NCBI GenBank assembly: GCA_963791945.1
Contig: CAWBUD010000002.1
Location: forward strand, 4,092,001 to 4,156,000
Length of the DNA stretch: 64,000 bases
Direction: 5' to 3'
Source: PALSA-1003 sp963791945
GTDB taxonomy: Bacteria; Pseudomonadota; Gammaproteobacteria; Burkholderiales; Casimicrobiaceae
Made by a program: the position numbers and the translations under genes. The notes beneath the pieces are model-generated. The model was not told the DNA's origin, did no database searches, and worked only from the letters and a program-made list of their open reading frames with translations. This document shows positions 16,635-24,643 of the stretch, in pieces. Each line of letters opens with the position of its first letter. The first letter of the stretch is position 1.

Positions 16635-17345
16635 ATGTCGATGAATCTGCCGGGCGCGGGCGCGAGGCCCGACCAGGATCTCGATCTCGCGCGCCGCATC
16701 GGCGCACGCGACGAGCGGGCGTTCGAGGCCGTGATGCGGGCGCACAACCGGATGCTCTTTCGGCTCGCCCGCTCGATCCTCAAGGACGACGCGGAGGCCG
16801 AGGACGCGCTGCAGGAGGCGTATCTCGCGGGATACCGCAACATCGCCAGCTTCCGCGGCGGAGCCCGGCTTTCCACGTGGCTCGCCCGCATCGTCATCAA
16901 CGAGGCCTACGCACGGCTCCGCAAGCGCCCGCGCATGGCCTCGGTCGTACCGCTGGAATCCGCTGCTCGGAGCGGCGACGACGGTGGCTCACGTTTTGAG
17001 GAGGGCGTCATGGACGAGACCGTCGAGCGGCCGGAGGCCGCGGCGATGCGTGCCGAGGTTCGGCGGATGCTCGAGCGCGGGATCGATGAGCTTCCCGAAC
17101 AGTTCCGCACGGTGTTCATGCTGCGCGAGGTCGAGGAGCTGTCGGTGGAAGAGACCGCGGCCTGCCTCGATCTGCCGCCGGCGACCGTGCGTACGCGGGC
17201 GTTTCGCGCCCGTGCGCTGCTGCGAGATTCGCTCTCGCGAGAGATCGACGCCGCCACCGTCGATGCATTCGGTTTCGCCGGCGAGCGTTGCGACCGCATC
17301 GTAGCGAACGTTCTGCGAGCCGCGCGCGTGTTCGACGCAAGGTAG
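16635..17345 (+). CDS. ECF-type RNA polymerase sigma factor
   Basis: A 236-residue sigma-70 family protein with only regions 2 and 4. Region 2 is visible as RDERAFEAVMRAHNRMLFRLARSILKDDAEAEDALQEAYLAGYRNIASFRG, followed by STWLARIVINEAYARLRKR. Region 4 is LPEQFRTVFMLREVEELSVEETAACLDLPPATVRTRAFRARALL. It would direct core polymerase to a small regulon. No anti-sigma gene is adjacent. The next two genes (DUF4142 and cupredoxin) follow on the same strand and are its most likely targets or partners. An ECF-like promoter may precede it. Confidence 0.92.
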   Translation: MSMNLPGAGARPDQDLDLARRIGARDERAFEAVMRAHNRMLFRLARSILKDDAEAEDALQEAYLAGYRNIASFRGGARLSTWLARIVINEAYARLRKRPRMASVVPLESAARSGDDGGSRFEEGVMDETVERPEAAAMRAEVRRMLERGIDELPEQFRTVFMLREVEELSVEETAACLDLPPATVRTRAFRARALLRDSLSREIDAATVDAFGFAGERCDRIVANVLRAARVFDAR

Positions 17346-17385
17346 TTCAACCCCTGGTGGTTAAACCTTTCACAGGAGACAACGG

Positions 17386-17907
17386 ATGAAATCTCTGCTG
17401 ACTGCATGCGCGAGCGCATTCCTGCTCGCAGCGGGCGTGGCACTGGCCCAGGGCGCGGGACCCACCGATCCGCAGATCGCGCACATCGTCGTAACGGCCA
17501 ACCAGGTCGACATCGACGCCGGAAAGCTCGCGGAATCGCGAGGCAGCAACGCCGAGGTCAAGGCTTTCGGGAAGCGCATGGTCACCGACCACAGCGGCGT
17601 GAACAAGGAAGCCACGGCGCTGGTCAAGAAGCTCGGCGTGAAGCCCGAAGACAACCCGACCAGCGAGAGCCTCAAGAAGGGAGGCGAGGACAACCTCAAG
17701 CATCTGAAGGGGCTGAAAGGGACAGGTTTCGACAAGGCGTACATCGACCACGAAGTCGCGTATCACGAGCAGGTGCTCGACGCGATCGACAAGGTTCTGA
17801 TCCCCAATGCGAAGAACGAAGAGCTCAAGGCGCTGCTGGTCAAAGTCGGCCCGGCCTTCGTCGCGCACCTCGATCATGCCAAGCAGATCCAGGGGAAGCT
17901 CAAGTAG
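17386..17907 (+). CDS. DUF4142 exported protein (ferritin-like helical)
   Basis: A 173-residue protein with signal peptide (LTACASAFLLAAGVALAQG). The mature helical part matches DUF4142: DPQIAHIVVTANQVDIDAGKLAE, VKAFGKRMVTDHSGVNKEA, and the C-terminal FDKAYIDHEVAYHEQVLDAIDKVLIP. The family is a predicted ferritin-like four-helix periplasmic protein, common in Proteobacteria and often stress-linked, with no proven activity. CAGGAG lies about 8 bases upstream of the ATG. It is 40 bases after the sigma factor and overlaps the cupredoxin start by 32 bases. Confidence 0.92.
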   Translation: MKSLLTACASAFLLAAGVALAQGAGPTDPQIAHIVVTANQVDIDAGKLAESRGSNAEVKAFGKRMVTDHSGVNKEATALVKKLGVKPEDNPTSESLKKGGEDNLKHLKGLKGTGFDKAYIDHEVAYHEQVLDAIDKVLIPNAKNEELKALLVKVGPAFVAHLDHAKQIQGKLK

Positions 17908-18226
17908 GGCGCTCGCCGCCCGTGCGGCATGGCTCCTGATCGTCGGCGCAGCCGTAGCTAACCCCGCGGATGCACGCGCGGCGGAGCGCCTCGTCGTGAT
18001 CGATGGCGTGAAATTCGAACCGCCCACGATCACGGTCGAGCGCGGCGACACCGTCCGATGGGTCAACAAGGACCCCTTCCCACACACGGCCACCGCCTCG
18101 GGCGTGTTCGACTCGAAAGAGATCGCGGCCGGGAAGTCCTGGAAATGGACGGCGCGCAAGTCGGGCGTCTACGACTATGTCTGCACGCTGCATCCGACGA
18201 TGAAGGGGACCGTCACCGTCAGGTGA
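17876..18226 (+). CDS. Cupredoxin (plastocyanin/azurin-like) exported protein
   Basis: A 116-residue protein beginning inside the end of the DUF4142 gene. The signal peptide is RALAARAAWLLIVGAAVANPADARA. The mature domain is a single cupredoxin: VKFEPPTITVERGDTVRWVNKDPFPHTATA supplies the first copper His, and YDYVCTLHPTMKGTVTV supplies Cys, His and Met. All four type 1 copper ligands are present, so electron transfer or copper binding in the periplasm is likely. The overlap of 32 bases indicates coupled translation. The sigma factor, DUF4142 protein and this protein form a recurring set in Burkholderiales. Confidence 0.9.
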   Translation: MPSRSRGSSSRALAARAAWLLIVGAAVANPADARAAERLVVIDGVKFEPPTITVERGDTVRWVNKDPFPHTATASGVFDSKEIAAGKSWKWTARKSGVYDYVCTLHPTMKGTVTVR

Positions 18227-18323
18227 TCGTCCTGTTCGTCCGAAGCGCGAAGGGTTCCGTCAGCCGATCGCCGACATCGCCGTCGACGGCGAACCATTCG
18301 TGCGCGCGGCCGTTCCAACGGCC

Positions 18324-19112
18324 ATGGAGGGCGCAGCGAAGGAGGTCGGCACAGGCAGGAGACGCACCGGGGCATGGATCCTGCTCGCCGTCGTAGCGCT
18401 GATCGCGGCGGTGATCGCACTGTTCGATTGGAACTGGTTGCGCGGGCCGCTCGCAAGCTACCTCAGCCATCGGACGGGTCGTGCGGTCGCCATCGACGGG
18501 GATTTGCACGTGGAACTCTCGATGAGCCCCCGGCTCGTCGCGCACAGCGTGTCGTTCGGCAATGCGTCCTGGAGCAAGGATCCTGTGATGGCGCGCGCCG
18601 ATCAGGTCAGCGTCAGGCTTGATCTTCCATCCTTGTGGCATCGGCCTGTCGCGCTGACGGAAGTCGCGTTGGTTCGGCCGCAGGTCGTGCTCGAAAAGGA
18701 TAGCGGCGGCCGGGCGAACTGGGATTTCGGCGATGTCCGAGATGCGCCGAAGATCGGGACGCTCGCCGTTGACGATGGCGTGATCCATTACCGCGATCCG
18801 GCCGCCGCGGCCGATATCACGATCCGTGTCAGCTCTTCGGCGCCCGGTCCGAACGGCGAGAGACCGGTGTCGTTCTCCGGGTCCGGCCGCTGGCGCGAAA
18901 ATCCGTTCACGATGGAAGGCACCGGCGCATCGCTCCTTGCGCTGGAAAACGGCGATCGGCCGTATCGTCTCGACCTGCGGGCGCGAGCGGGCGCCACGAG
19001 CGCGCATTTCGACGGCACGGTCGTTCCCGCGCGGATCGACAACGTGCACGGCGCGCTGACCCTCGAGGGCCCCGACCTCTCACACCTGTATCCTCTGATC
19101 TGTATCCTCTGA
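18324..19112 (+). CDS. AsmA family protein, N-terminal part (frameshifted gene)
   Basis: Residues 1-262 of an AsmA-like protein. There is one N-terminal transmembrane helix (AWILLAVVALIAAVIALFDW), then the AsmA N-terminal pattern LRGPLASYLSHRTGRAVAIDGDLHVELSMSPRLVAHSVSFGN and LVRPQVVLEKDSGGRANWDFG. The frame ends at a TGA created by a 14-base tandem duplication. Without it the reading continues directly into the downstream frame, giving one protein of about 655 residues. AsmA proteins are inner-membrane-anchored periplasmic proteins with bridge-like folds, implicated in outer-membrane lipid homeostasis. The ATG at 18324 is preferred over the GTG at 18300. Confidence 0.85.
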   Translation: MEGAAKEVGTGRRRTGAWILLAVVALIAAVIALFDWNWLRGPLASYLSHRTGRAVAIDGDLHVELSMSPRLVAHSVSFGNASWSKDPVMARADQVSVRLDLPSLWHRPVALTEVALVRPQVVLEKDSGGRANWDFGDVRDAPKIGTLAVDDGVIHYRDPAAAADITIRVSSSAPGPNGERPVSFSGSGRWRENPFTMEGTGASLLALENGDRPYRLDLRARAGATSAHFDGTVVPARIDNVHGALTLEGPDLSHLYPLICIL

Positions 19113-19113
19113 T
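19086..19113. repeat. 14-bp perfect tandem duplication that breaks the asmA frame
   Basis: CTGTATCCTCTGAT occurs at 19086-19099 and again at 19100-19113 with no mismatch and no spacer. The first copy starts on a codon boundary of the upstream frame. Fourteen bases shift the frame by two, producing a TGA in the second copy. Removing either copy gives LSHLYPLIPVPLPWTPAYRLGG and restores one open frame. Confidence 0.95.
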
Positions 19114-19117
19114 TCCC

Positions 19118-20314
19118 GTGCCGCTGCCCTGGACGCCGGCGTATCGCCTGGGCGGAAATCTGGATCATGAAGCGTCGCTCTGGACGTTCCGCGAGTTCAA
19201 GGGGAAGGTGGGAGACAGCGATCTCGCGGGGAATTTCGCGCTCGACAACGGCAAGCCCCGGTCGATGATCACAGCCGACGTGGTATCCGACCGCCTCGAC
19301 TACAAGGATCTCGGAGGCTTCGTGGGATTGCCACCGGGCGAGCCGGCGACGGGCAGGAAAGCCGCCTCCCAAAAGAAGGAAGCCGCGAAGCGGGACGTTT
19401 CCGCCCGCGCCCTGCCGACCAAGCCCTACGACCTCGAGCGGCTGCGCGCGGTCGATGCCAAGGTAACCTTCAAGGGCAAGCGCTTCCTCACGACCGATCT
19501 GCCGCTCGACAACTTGAACGCAGGTCTTGATCTCAAGGACGGCGTCCTGCGCCTGCAGCCTCTCGACTTCGGCATCGCCGGCGGGCACGTCGTGTCCAGC
19601 GTCACGCTCGACGCGCGAAAGGATGTCATCCACACGAACGCCGACGTCAGCGTGCACGACGTGGAGCTCAAGCAAATCGTGCCGGCGCTGAAGCCGCCCA
19701 ACGGCAGCGCCGGAAAGCTTGCCGGGCGCGCGGTTTTTTCCGCGACTGGAAATTCCATGGCGCAGATGCTCGCCTCGAGCGATGGCGAGGCGGCGCTCAT
19801 CAGCCGCGGCGGCGACGCAAGCGCGCTCGCGATCGTGCTCACCAACCTCGATCTCGCCCGAGCCGTGCCATTGCTCATGAAGGGCGACGAGAACACGCCG
19901 ATCCGCTGCGTGGTCGCCGACGTCGTTGCCGATAACGGCCGGCTCTCGCCCAGGAGCATGGTGGTGGATACCGAAGCCGAGAAGATCTTCGGCGAGGGGA
20001 CGATCGACTTCAAGGCCGAGCGCTACGACCTCAAGCTGAAGGCGCAATCCGAGCACCCGAGCCTGATTGCGCTGCGCGGTCCGATCCTGATCGACGGCAC
20101 CTTCAAGTCGCCGCAGGTTCATCCCGCCATCGGACCGATCGCTGCCCGCGTCGGAAGCGCCGTTGCGCTCGGGGCACTGTCGCCCCCGGTGGCACTCATT
20201 CCATTCATCGATTTCGGCCACGGCACCGACGCCAACTGCGACGGCTTGATGGAGGCGGCGCTGCAAAACGTGCAACCCCGAGCCGACCAAAAGCCCCGGG
20301 TCGCGAGCCGATAG
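19118..20314 (+). CDS. AsmA family protein, C-terminal part (frameshifted gene)
   Basis: The remaining 398 codons of the asmA-like gene, open from the GTG at 19118, which is probably not a genuine start. The sequence shows AsmA features: AYRLGGNLDHEASLWTFREFKGKVGDSDLAGNF, LTTDLPLDNLNAGLDLKDGVLRLQPLDFGIAGGHV, and the C-terminal DGTFKSPQVHP followed by a hydrophobic stretch. A Lys/Ala-rich linker lies near residue 85. If the duplication is real, this part would be untranslated or made only by reinitiation. If it reverts or is an assembly artefact, it is the C-terminus of a normal protein. Confidence 0.85.
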   Translation: MPLPWTPAYRLGGNLDHEASLWTFREFKGKVGDSDLAGNFALDNGKPRSMITADVVSDRLDYKDLGGFVGLPPGEPATGRKAASQKKEAAKRDVSARALPTKPYDLERLRAVDAKVTFKGKRFLTTDLPLDNLNAGLDLKDGVLRLQPLDFGIAGGHVVSSVTLDARKDVIHTNADVSVHDVELKQIVPALKPPNGSAGKLAGRAVFSATGNSMAQMLASSDGEAALISRGGDASALAIVLTNLDLARAVPLLMKGDENTPIRCVVADVVADNGRLSPRSMVVDTEAEKIFGEGTIDFKAERYDLKLKAQSEHPSLIALRGPILIDGTFKSPQVHPAIGPIAARVGSAVALGALSPPVALIPFIDFGHGTDANCDGLMEAALQNVQPRADQKPRVASR

Positions 20315-20406
20315 CTGGCCGAGGTTCGCGAAGCGCGTCGCGTCCTTTTCGCACGCGTCAGATTCACCGTCGGGGCGCGGAGAGCGCGACCGAGCGCGAT
20401 GGCGTA

Positions 20407-20424
20407 CCGGGCGAAAGCGCCCGG
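20407..20424. terminator. Possible shared terminator hairpin
   Basis: CCGGGCG (20407-20413), loop AAAG, CGCCCGG (20418-20424), between the convergent asmA-like and lacI-type genes. The stem is strong but no T-run follows on either strand, so termination is only a suggestion from position. Confidence 0.35.
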
Positions 20425-20432
20425 CCCCTCGG

Positions 20433-21515
20433 CTAGGCCGGGATCCTGCGTCGTGCGGTGCGTACCGGGGCGCTCGCCGGAGGCGGCCCGGTAGAGGCCC
20501 GCCTGATCAACTCGAACGGCAAGGTCTGCTGCAACTCCACGGGATCGCCTTCCAGGCGAGCGACGAGCTGCAACGCGGCGCGCTGTCCGATCTCGACGAT
20601 CGGCGTGCTGATGCTCGTGAGCGGCGGGGTTTGCGTCGCGCCGAGATCCGTGTTGTCGACGCCGCTGATCGACACCTCCTCGGGGATCGCTATCTGCAGC
20701 TCCCGGCACTTCAGCATCGCGCCGACGGCGAACACGTCGTTGGTGGCGATCACCGCGGTCGGGCGCGACCGCAGCGAGAGCATCCGTCCCATGCACTGAG
20801 CGGCCGAGGCAAGCGAGATCGAGCCGTATTGCACGTTGGCCTCGGGCAGATCGAGCCCATGTGCCGCCAGCGCCGCACGCACGCCGGCTCCGCGCTCGCG
20901 CGCGCGGTCGTTGCCTGCGGTCGGCGCGCTGATGAGGCCGAAGCGTCGATGGCCGAGTTCGACCAGATAGCTCGTCATGGCATGGGTGGCGGCACGGTTG
21001 TCGAAGCCGATCGACGGATGCATGCCGCTCGGGTCGACGCCCCAGGTAAGCACATAGGGACGCCCATAGTCGCCCAGCAGCGCATACAGGCGCGGATCGT
21101 GATCGAGTCCCACGAAGACAAAGGCGTCGACGCCGTGCGTGATGAGCTCTCCGGTGACTCGAACTTCGGCGCCGAGATCGTAGTAGTGGGTCGCGAGCAC
21201 GAGGCCGTAGCCTCGTTCGTCGAGCACCGCCTGGAGCGCGCTCGTCGTGCGCGCATATAGCGCGTAGTCGAAAGACGGGACGACGGCGCCGATCATCTTG
21301 CTGCGGCGGCTGCGCAACGCCCGGGCGGCGCCGTGAGGGACGTAGCCGAGCTGCCGGATCGCAGTCTCGACACGCCGCCGCGTATCGGCATCGACGTCTG
21401 CGGGCGAGTTGATCGCCCGCGAGACGGTCGCCGTGGACACCGCCGCGAGCCGCGCGACGTCGCTCGCGCTCGCCCTGCGGCGCGGTCTCTGGACGAATCT
21501 GCGAGCTCGCGGCAT
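20433..21515 (-). CDS. LacI family transcriptional regulator
   Basis: About 360 residues. The LacI helix-turn-helix and hinge are visible: SASDVARLAAVSTATVSRAINSPADVDADTRRRVETAIRQLGYVPHGAARALRS. A periplasmic-binding-protein-like effector domain follows: IGAVVPSFDYALYARTTSALQ, DAFVFVGLDHD, AVIATNDVFAVGAMLKCRELQIAIPEEVSISGVDNTDLG. These bind sugars or related ligands and release DNA. The gene is divergent from the sulfatase/ABC importer operon, and a LacI-type palindrome lies between them. The start is uncertain: an in-frame ATG at 21557 would add 14 residues. Neither start has a well-spaced ribosome site. Confidence 0.92.
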   Translation of the reverse strand: MPRARRFVQRPRRRASASDVARLAAVSTATVSRAINSPADVDADTRRRVETAIRQLGYVPHGAARALRSRRSKMIGAVVPSFDYALYARTTSALQAVLDERGYGLVLATHYYDLGAEVRVTGELITHGVDAFVFVGLDHDPRLYALLGDYGRPYVLTWGVDPSGMHPSIGFDNRAATHAMTSYLVELGHRRFGLISAPTAGNDRARERGAGVRAALAAHGLDLPEANVQYGSISLASAAQCMGRMLSLRSRPTAVIATNDVFAVGAMLKCRELQIAIPEEVSISGVDNTDLGATQTPPLTSISTPIVEIGQRAALQLVARLEGDPVELQQTLPFELIRRASTGPPPASAPVRTARRRIPA

Positions 21516-21627
21516 GGCCCGCCAAGGATACTCCTCGGTGTCATCGTTTTCACCCATCGGATGCTGGCCCGGCCGTCCTCATGCGAGGTGGCGGAGGATT
21601 GACAAGCCCGGTCGCGACCAGGAATAT

Positions 21628-21643
21628 ATGTAATCGAATACAT
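21628..21643. promoter_or_regulatory. Likely LacI-type operator
   Basis: ATGTAATCGAATACAT is a near-perfect 16-bp palindrome centred on CG: outer arms ATGTA/TACAT and central TCGA, with one mismatched pair. This matches the general form of LacI-family operators. It lies between the divergent regulator gene and the sulfatase gene, 36 bases before the sulfatase ATG, where binding would block transcription. Confidence 0.65.
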
Positions 21644-21679
21644 CGGCGCCCGGCCGCTGGGTCGGGGGGAACAGCACTC

Positions 21680-23158
21680 ATGGCCGCAGCGCCGTTGCCC
21701 GTCAGGCATATCGTCCTCGTCATCTTCGATACGCTCCGGCGTGACGCGGTGGGATGTTATGGGGCACCGCCGGAATGGGGGCCGATCTCGACGCCGAACC
21801 TCGATGCGTTCGCTTGCGAGTCGGTGCGGTTCGATCGCGCCTATCCCGAGGCGCTGCCGACGCTGTGCGCGCGACGCACGATCTACACGGGTCTGCGCAC
21901 TTTCCCCTTCCACAACGGCGACTTCCGGCACATCAAGGGCGATTTCGTCGGCATCGCGCCCGGCTGGGGACCCATTCCCGAGGACCAGACCACCCTCGCG
22001 GAGATGTACGAAGGCACGGGGTTTCGGACCGGGCTCATCTCCGACCTGTATCACGAGTTCAAACCGTCGAAGAATTTCTGGCGCGGCTTCCATCAATGGA
22101 CGTTCATCCGCGGGCAGGAAGCGGACGCGGCGCGCAGCGGCCCCTTCCCCAGCCAGGAGGAGATCGACCGCTGGGTCCCGCGTGAGCTCCAGGAGCTGCG
22201 CGGCAAGGCCACGGGGCTCGAGCAACCGGGTTACGGCGCGCACTGGTTCTCGAGCCGCATCCTGCTCAACATGCGCGATCGCGTCCGCGAAGAGCTGTGG
22301 TTCAACGCGCAGGTCATGCAGGAGGCATCGCGCTGGCTGGAGCAGAACCTCGATGCTAAGCGACTTTTCCTCACGGTCGAATCGTTCGATCCGCACGAGC
22401 CGTGGTTCGTCCCCGACCACTACCGCAGGCGGCACGACGCGAGCGACGGTCAGGAGCAGGTGATCTCGCCTTATGCGGAGATGCCGCGGCTCGCGCCGGC
22501 ACTCGTCAAGCGCACGCGCGCCAATTATGCGGGCTTGGTCGAGATGTGCGACCGCTGGTTCGGTCACCTGATGGATTCGCTGCGCGCGACCGGCCTTCTC
22601 GACCAGGCGCTGGTCGTCGTGACCTCCGATCACGGGCACAGCCTGTGGGAGCGGCGCGGATACATCGGCAAGCGCGGCTACCCGTCGGACCCCGAAAGCT
22701 ACGAAATCCCGCTGCTCGTGCGTCACCCGCAGAAGCTCGGCGCCGGCAGCGTGTGCAACGCCTTCGTGCAGCACCACGACATCTCGGCGACCTTGCTCGA
22801 AGCCTCGGGCGTCGAGCCTCCGGCGCCGATCGACGGCAAGTCGTTCTGGAGGACAGGTTTCCGTGGCGGGGCGCCGATCCGCGATCACGTCACCATAGGG
22901 TGGGGCAGCGCGATGACGGTGATCGACGACCAGTGGTGGCTCAACTGCAAGATCAACGGGCGCGGTCCTTTCCTGTACGACTCGCCGCGGCCGAAACCCG
23001 ATGCCCCGAATCTTGCCGACCAGCGTCCCGACGTCGTGCAGCGGCTGTTCGAAATCGGCAAAGCGGACGCGGGCGGCCGTTTCCCGGAGTATCTCCTGCT
23101 TCAGGCCGAGAGCGCGGAGGACGCGCCCGGATGCAGCCCGTTCGCGGCGATCCGGTGA
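21680..23158 (+). CDS. Sulfatase/alkaline-phosphatase superfamily hydrolase
   Basis: A 492-residue enzyme of the COG3119 type. Metal-ligand segments are present: IVLVIFDTLRRDAVGCYG at the N-terminus and VVTSDHGHSLWERRGY near residue 315. HRSP-like ends are replaced by ESFDPHEPWFVPDHYRR in the middle. At the nucleophile loop, where sulfatases have C/S-x-P-x-R, it reads ALPTLCARRTIYTG. Aligning the Arg and the TG places Thr at the nucleophile position. It may therefore hydrolyse phosphate or phosphonate esters without formylglycine, or be a divergent sulfatase. It heads the operon with the ABC importer, 25 bases before the binding-protein gene, probably under LacI control. Confidence 0.85.
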   Translation: MAAAPLPVRHIVLVIFDTLRRDAVGCYGAPPEWGPISTPNLDAFACESVRFDRAYPEALPTLCARRTIYTGLRTFPFHNGDFRHIKGDFVGIAPGWGPIPEDQTTLAEMYEGTGFRTGLISDLYHEFKPSKNFWRGFHQWTFIRGQEADAARSGPFPSQEEIDRWVPRELQELRGKATGLEQPGYGAHWFSSRILLNMRDRVREELWFNAQVMQEASRWLEQNLDAKRLFLTVESFDPHEPWFVPDHYRRRHDASDGQEQVISPYAEMPRLAPALVKRTRANYAGLVEMCDRWFGHLMDSLRATGLLDQALVVVTSDHGHSLWERRGYIGKRGYPSDPESYEIPLLVRHPQKLGAGSVCNAFVQHHDISATLLEASGVEPPAPIDGKSFWRTGFRGGAPIRDHVTIGWGSAMTVIDDQWWLNCKINGRGPFLYDSPRPKPDAPNLADQRPDVVQRLFEIGKADAGGRFPEYLLLQAESAEDAPGCSPFAAIR

Positions 23159-23183
23159 CAACGAGTCAACGAGGAGGAACGAC

Positions 23184-24596
23184 ATGACCGATGATGCGAG
23201 CAGGAAAATCGCGCGGCCCGGACGCCGGCGCTTGCTCAAGAACGCCGTTGCCGCCGGAGCCGTGCTCATCGGCGGGCCGTACGTCATCCGGCGCGTCGCT
23301 GCGCAAGGCGGCGATCTTGCTCCGTACAGCCAAGCGAAGATCGACTGGCGCCAGGTCGCAGGCGAGCAGATCTCGGTCGCCGTCATTCCGGCCGGGTATT
23401 TCGACAATCTGATCGGACTCGCGCCGCAGTTCGAAGCGCTCACGGGGATTGTGGTGCGGTTCGAGAAAGTGCCGCCCGGGCAGATCCGCCAGAAGGCGAT
23501 GCTCGACCTCTCGTCGAAGACCGCCACTTACGGCACTCATGCGGCGGATCCGATGTATTACCCGCTGTACGTCTCGAACAAATGGGTCGATCCGCTCGAT
23601 CGTTATCTCAACGATCCCACCCTTACCGACCCGACCTGGTTTCGCTACGACGACATCGTCAAGGCGTGGCGCGATGCCGACTCGATCGACGGCAAGCCCT
23701 ATGGCATTCCGTACGACGGCGAGATGACGGTCCAGGTGTACCGCAAGGACCTCTACGACGCCAAGGGACTCAAGCCGGCGGAAACGCTGGAGCAGTTCGT
23801 CGATAACGCCAAAGCGCTGAACGATCCGGGGAACCGGTTGTGGGGCGTTGCCTTGCGCGGCTTCGCGGGAGCGGGCCAGAACATGTACATCTATCCGTCG
23901 ATCTTTCGCGAGTTCGGCGGTTCCTGGTTCGCCGGCTCCGCCATCCGGGTCAATTCGCCAGAGGCCGTGCGGGCGCTGGATTGGTACGTCGACCTGCTGT
24001 CGCATTACGCCCCGCCGGCGGTGCGCAACTGGAACTGGCCCGACATCGCCGATGCGTTCTCGCAAGGTACGCTCGGCGCGTACATCGACGCGCATTCGTC
24101 GGCTTCGGTGCTCAACAATCCGGAGAAATCGAAGGTCGTCGGCAAGATCGGCTTCGCGCGTTGGCCGAAGGGACCGACCGGAAAGCGCGTGACGTCGATC
24201 TGGAACTGGGGATTCCCGGTGAACGCGGCGCTTTCCGAGCGCGCCAAGAAGGCCACCTGGCTCTTCATCTCCTGGGCGGCGGCTGCGGAAACGCAGGCCC
24301 GCACGTCGTGGAAGTTCGCAGGCGCGGGCAAGCGCTCGGGCGTCAATCGCACGTCGCTCTGGAAGGCGCCGGAGTTCATCCAGACAATGCAGGCACAGGG
24401 CGCGAACTTCGTGCCCGCCGCCCTGGAATCGCTCGAGCAGGACACCGACGTCGACTGGCGGCCACGGGTGCCCCAATGGCCGGCCATCGGCGATACGGTG
24501 GCTACCGCGATCCAGTCGGCGCTGGTCGGACAGGCGAAGGCGAAGGACGCACTCGATACGGCGCAGACCAGGATCGAGCAGATCTTGAAGAGCTGA
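23184..24596 (+). CDS. Sugar ABC transporter substrate-binding protein, Tat-type signal
   Basis: A 470-residue family 1 extracellular solute-binding protein. The N-terminus has a twin-arginine-type signal (RPGRRRLLKNAVAAGAVLIGG...VAAQ). The body reads LIGLAPQFEALTGIVVRFEKVP, ADPMYYPLYVSNKWVDPLDRYL, YGIPYDGEMTVQVYRKDLYDAKGLK and FSQGTLGAYIDAHSSAS, typical of MalE-like proteins for sugars or polyols. GAGGAGG lies 7 bases before the ATG. It follows the sulfatase-like gene and precedes two permeases and an ATPase, so it should present the substrate of that enzyme or its product. Confidence 0.92.
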   Translation: MTDDASRKIARPGRRRLLKNAVAAGAVLIGGPYVIRRVAAQGGDLAPYSQAKIDWRQVAGEQISVAVIPAGYFDNLIGLAPQFEALTGIVVRFEKVPPGQIRQKAMLDLSSKTATYGTHAADPMYYPLYVSNKWVDPLDRYLNDPTLTDPTWFRYDDIVKAWRDADSIDGKPYGIPYDGEMTVQVYRKDLYDAKGLKPAETLEQFVDNAKALNDPGNRLWGVALRGFAGAGQNMYIYPSIFREFGGSWFAGSAIRVNSPEAVRALDWYVDLLSHYAPPAVRNWNWPDIADAFSQGTLGAYIDAHSSASVLNNPEKSKVVGKIGFARWPKGPTGKRVTSIWNWGFPVNAALSERAKKATWLFISWAAAAETQARTSWKFAGAGKRSGVNRTSLWKAPEFIQTMQAQGANFVPAALESLEQDTDVDWRPRVPQWPAIGDTVATAIQSALVGQAKAKDALDTAQTRIEQILKS

Positions 24597-24643
24597 GCGG
24601 ACACGAACCTCATGCGCGCGACGGCACGGGCCGCGCCGGAACC

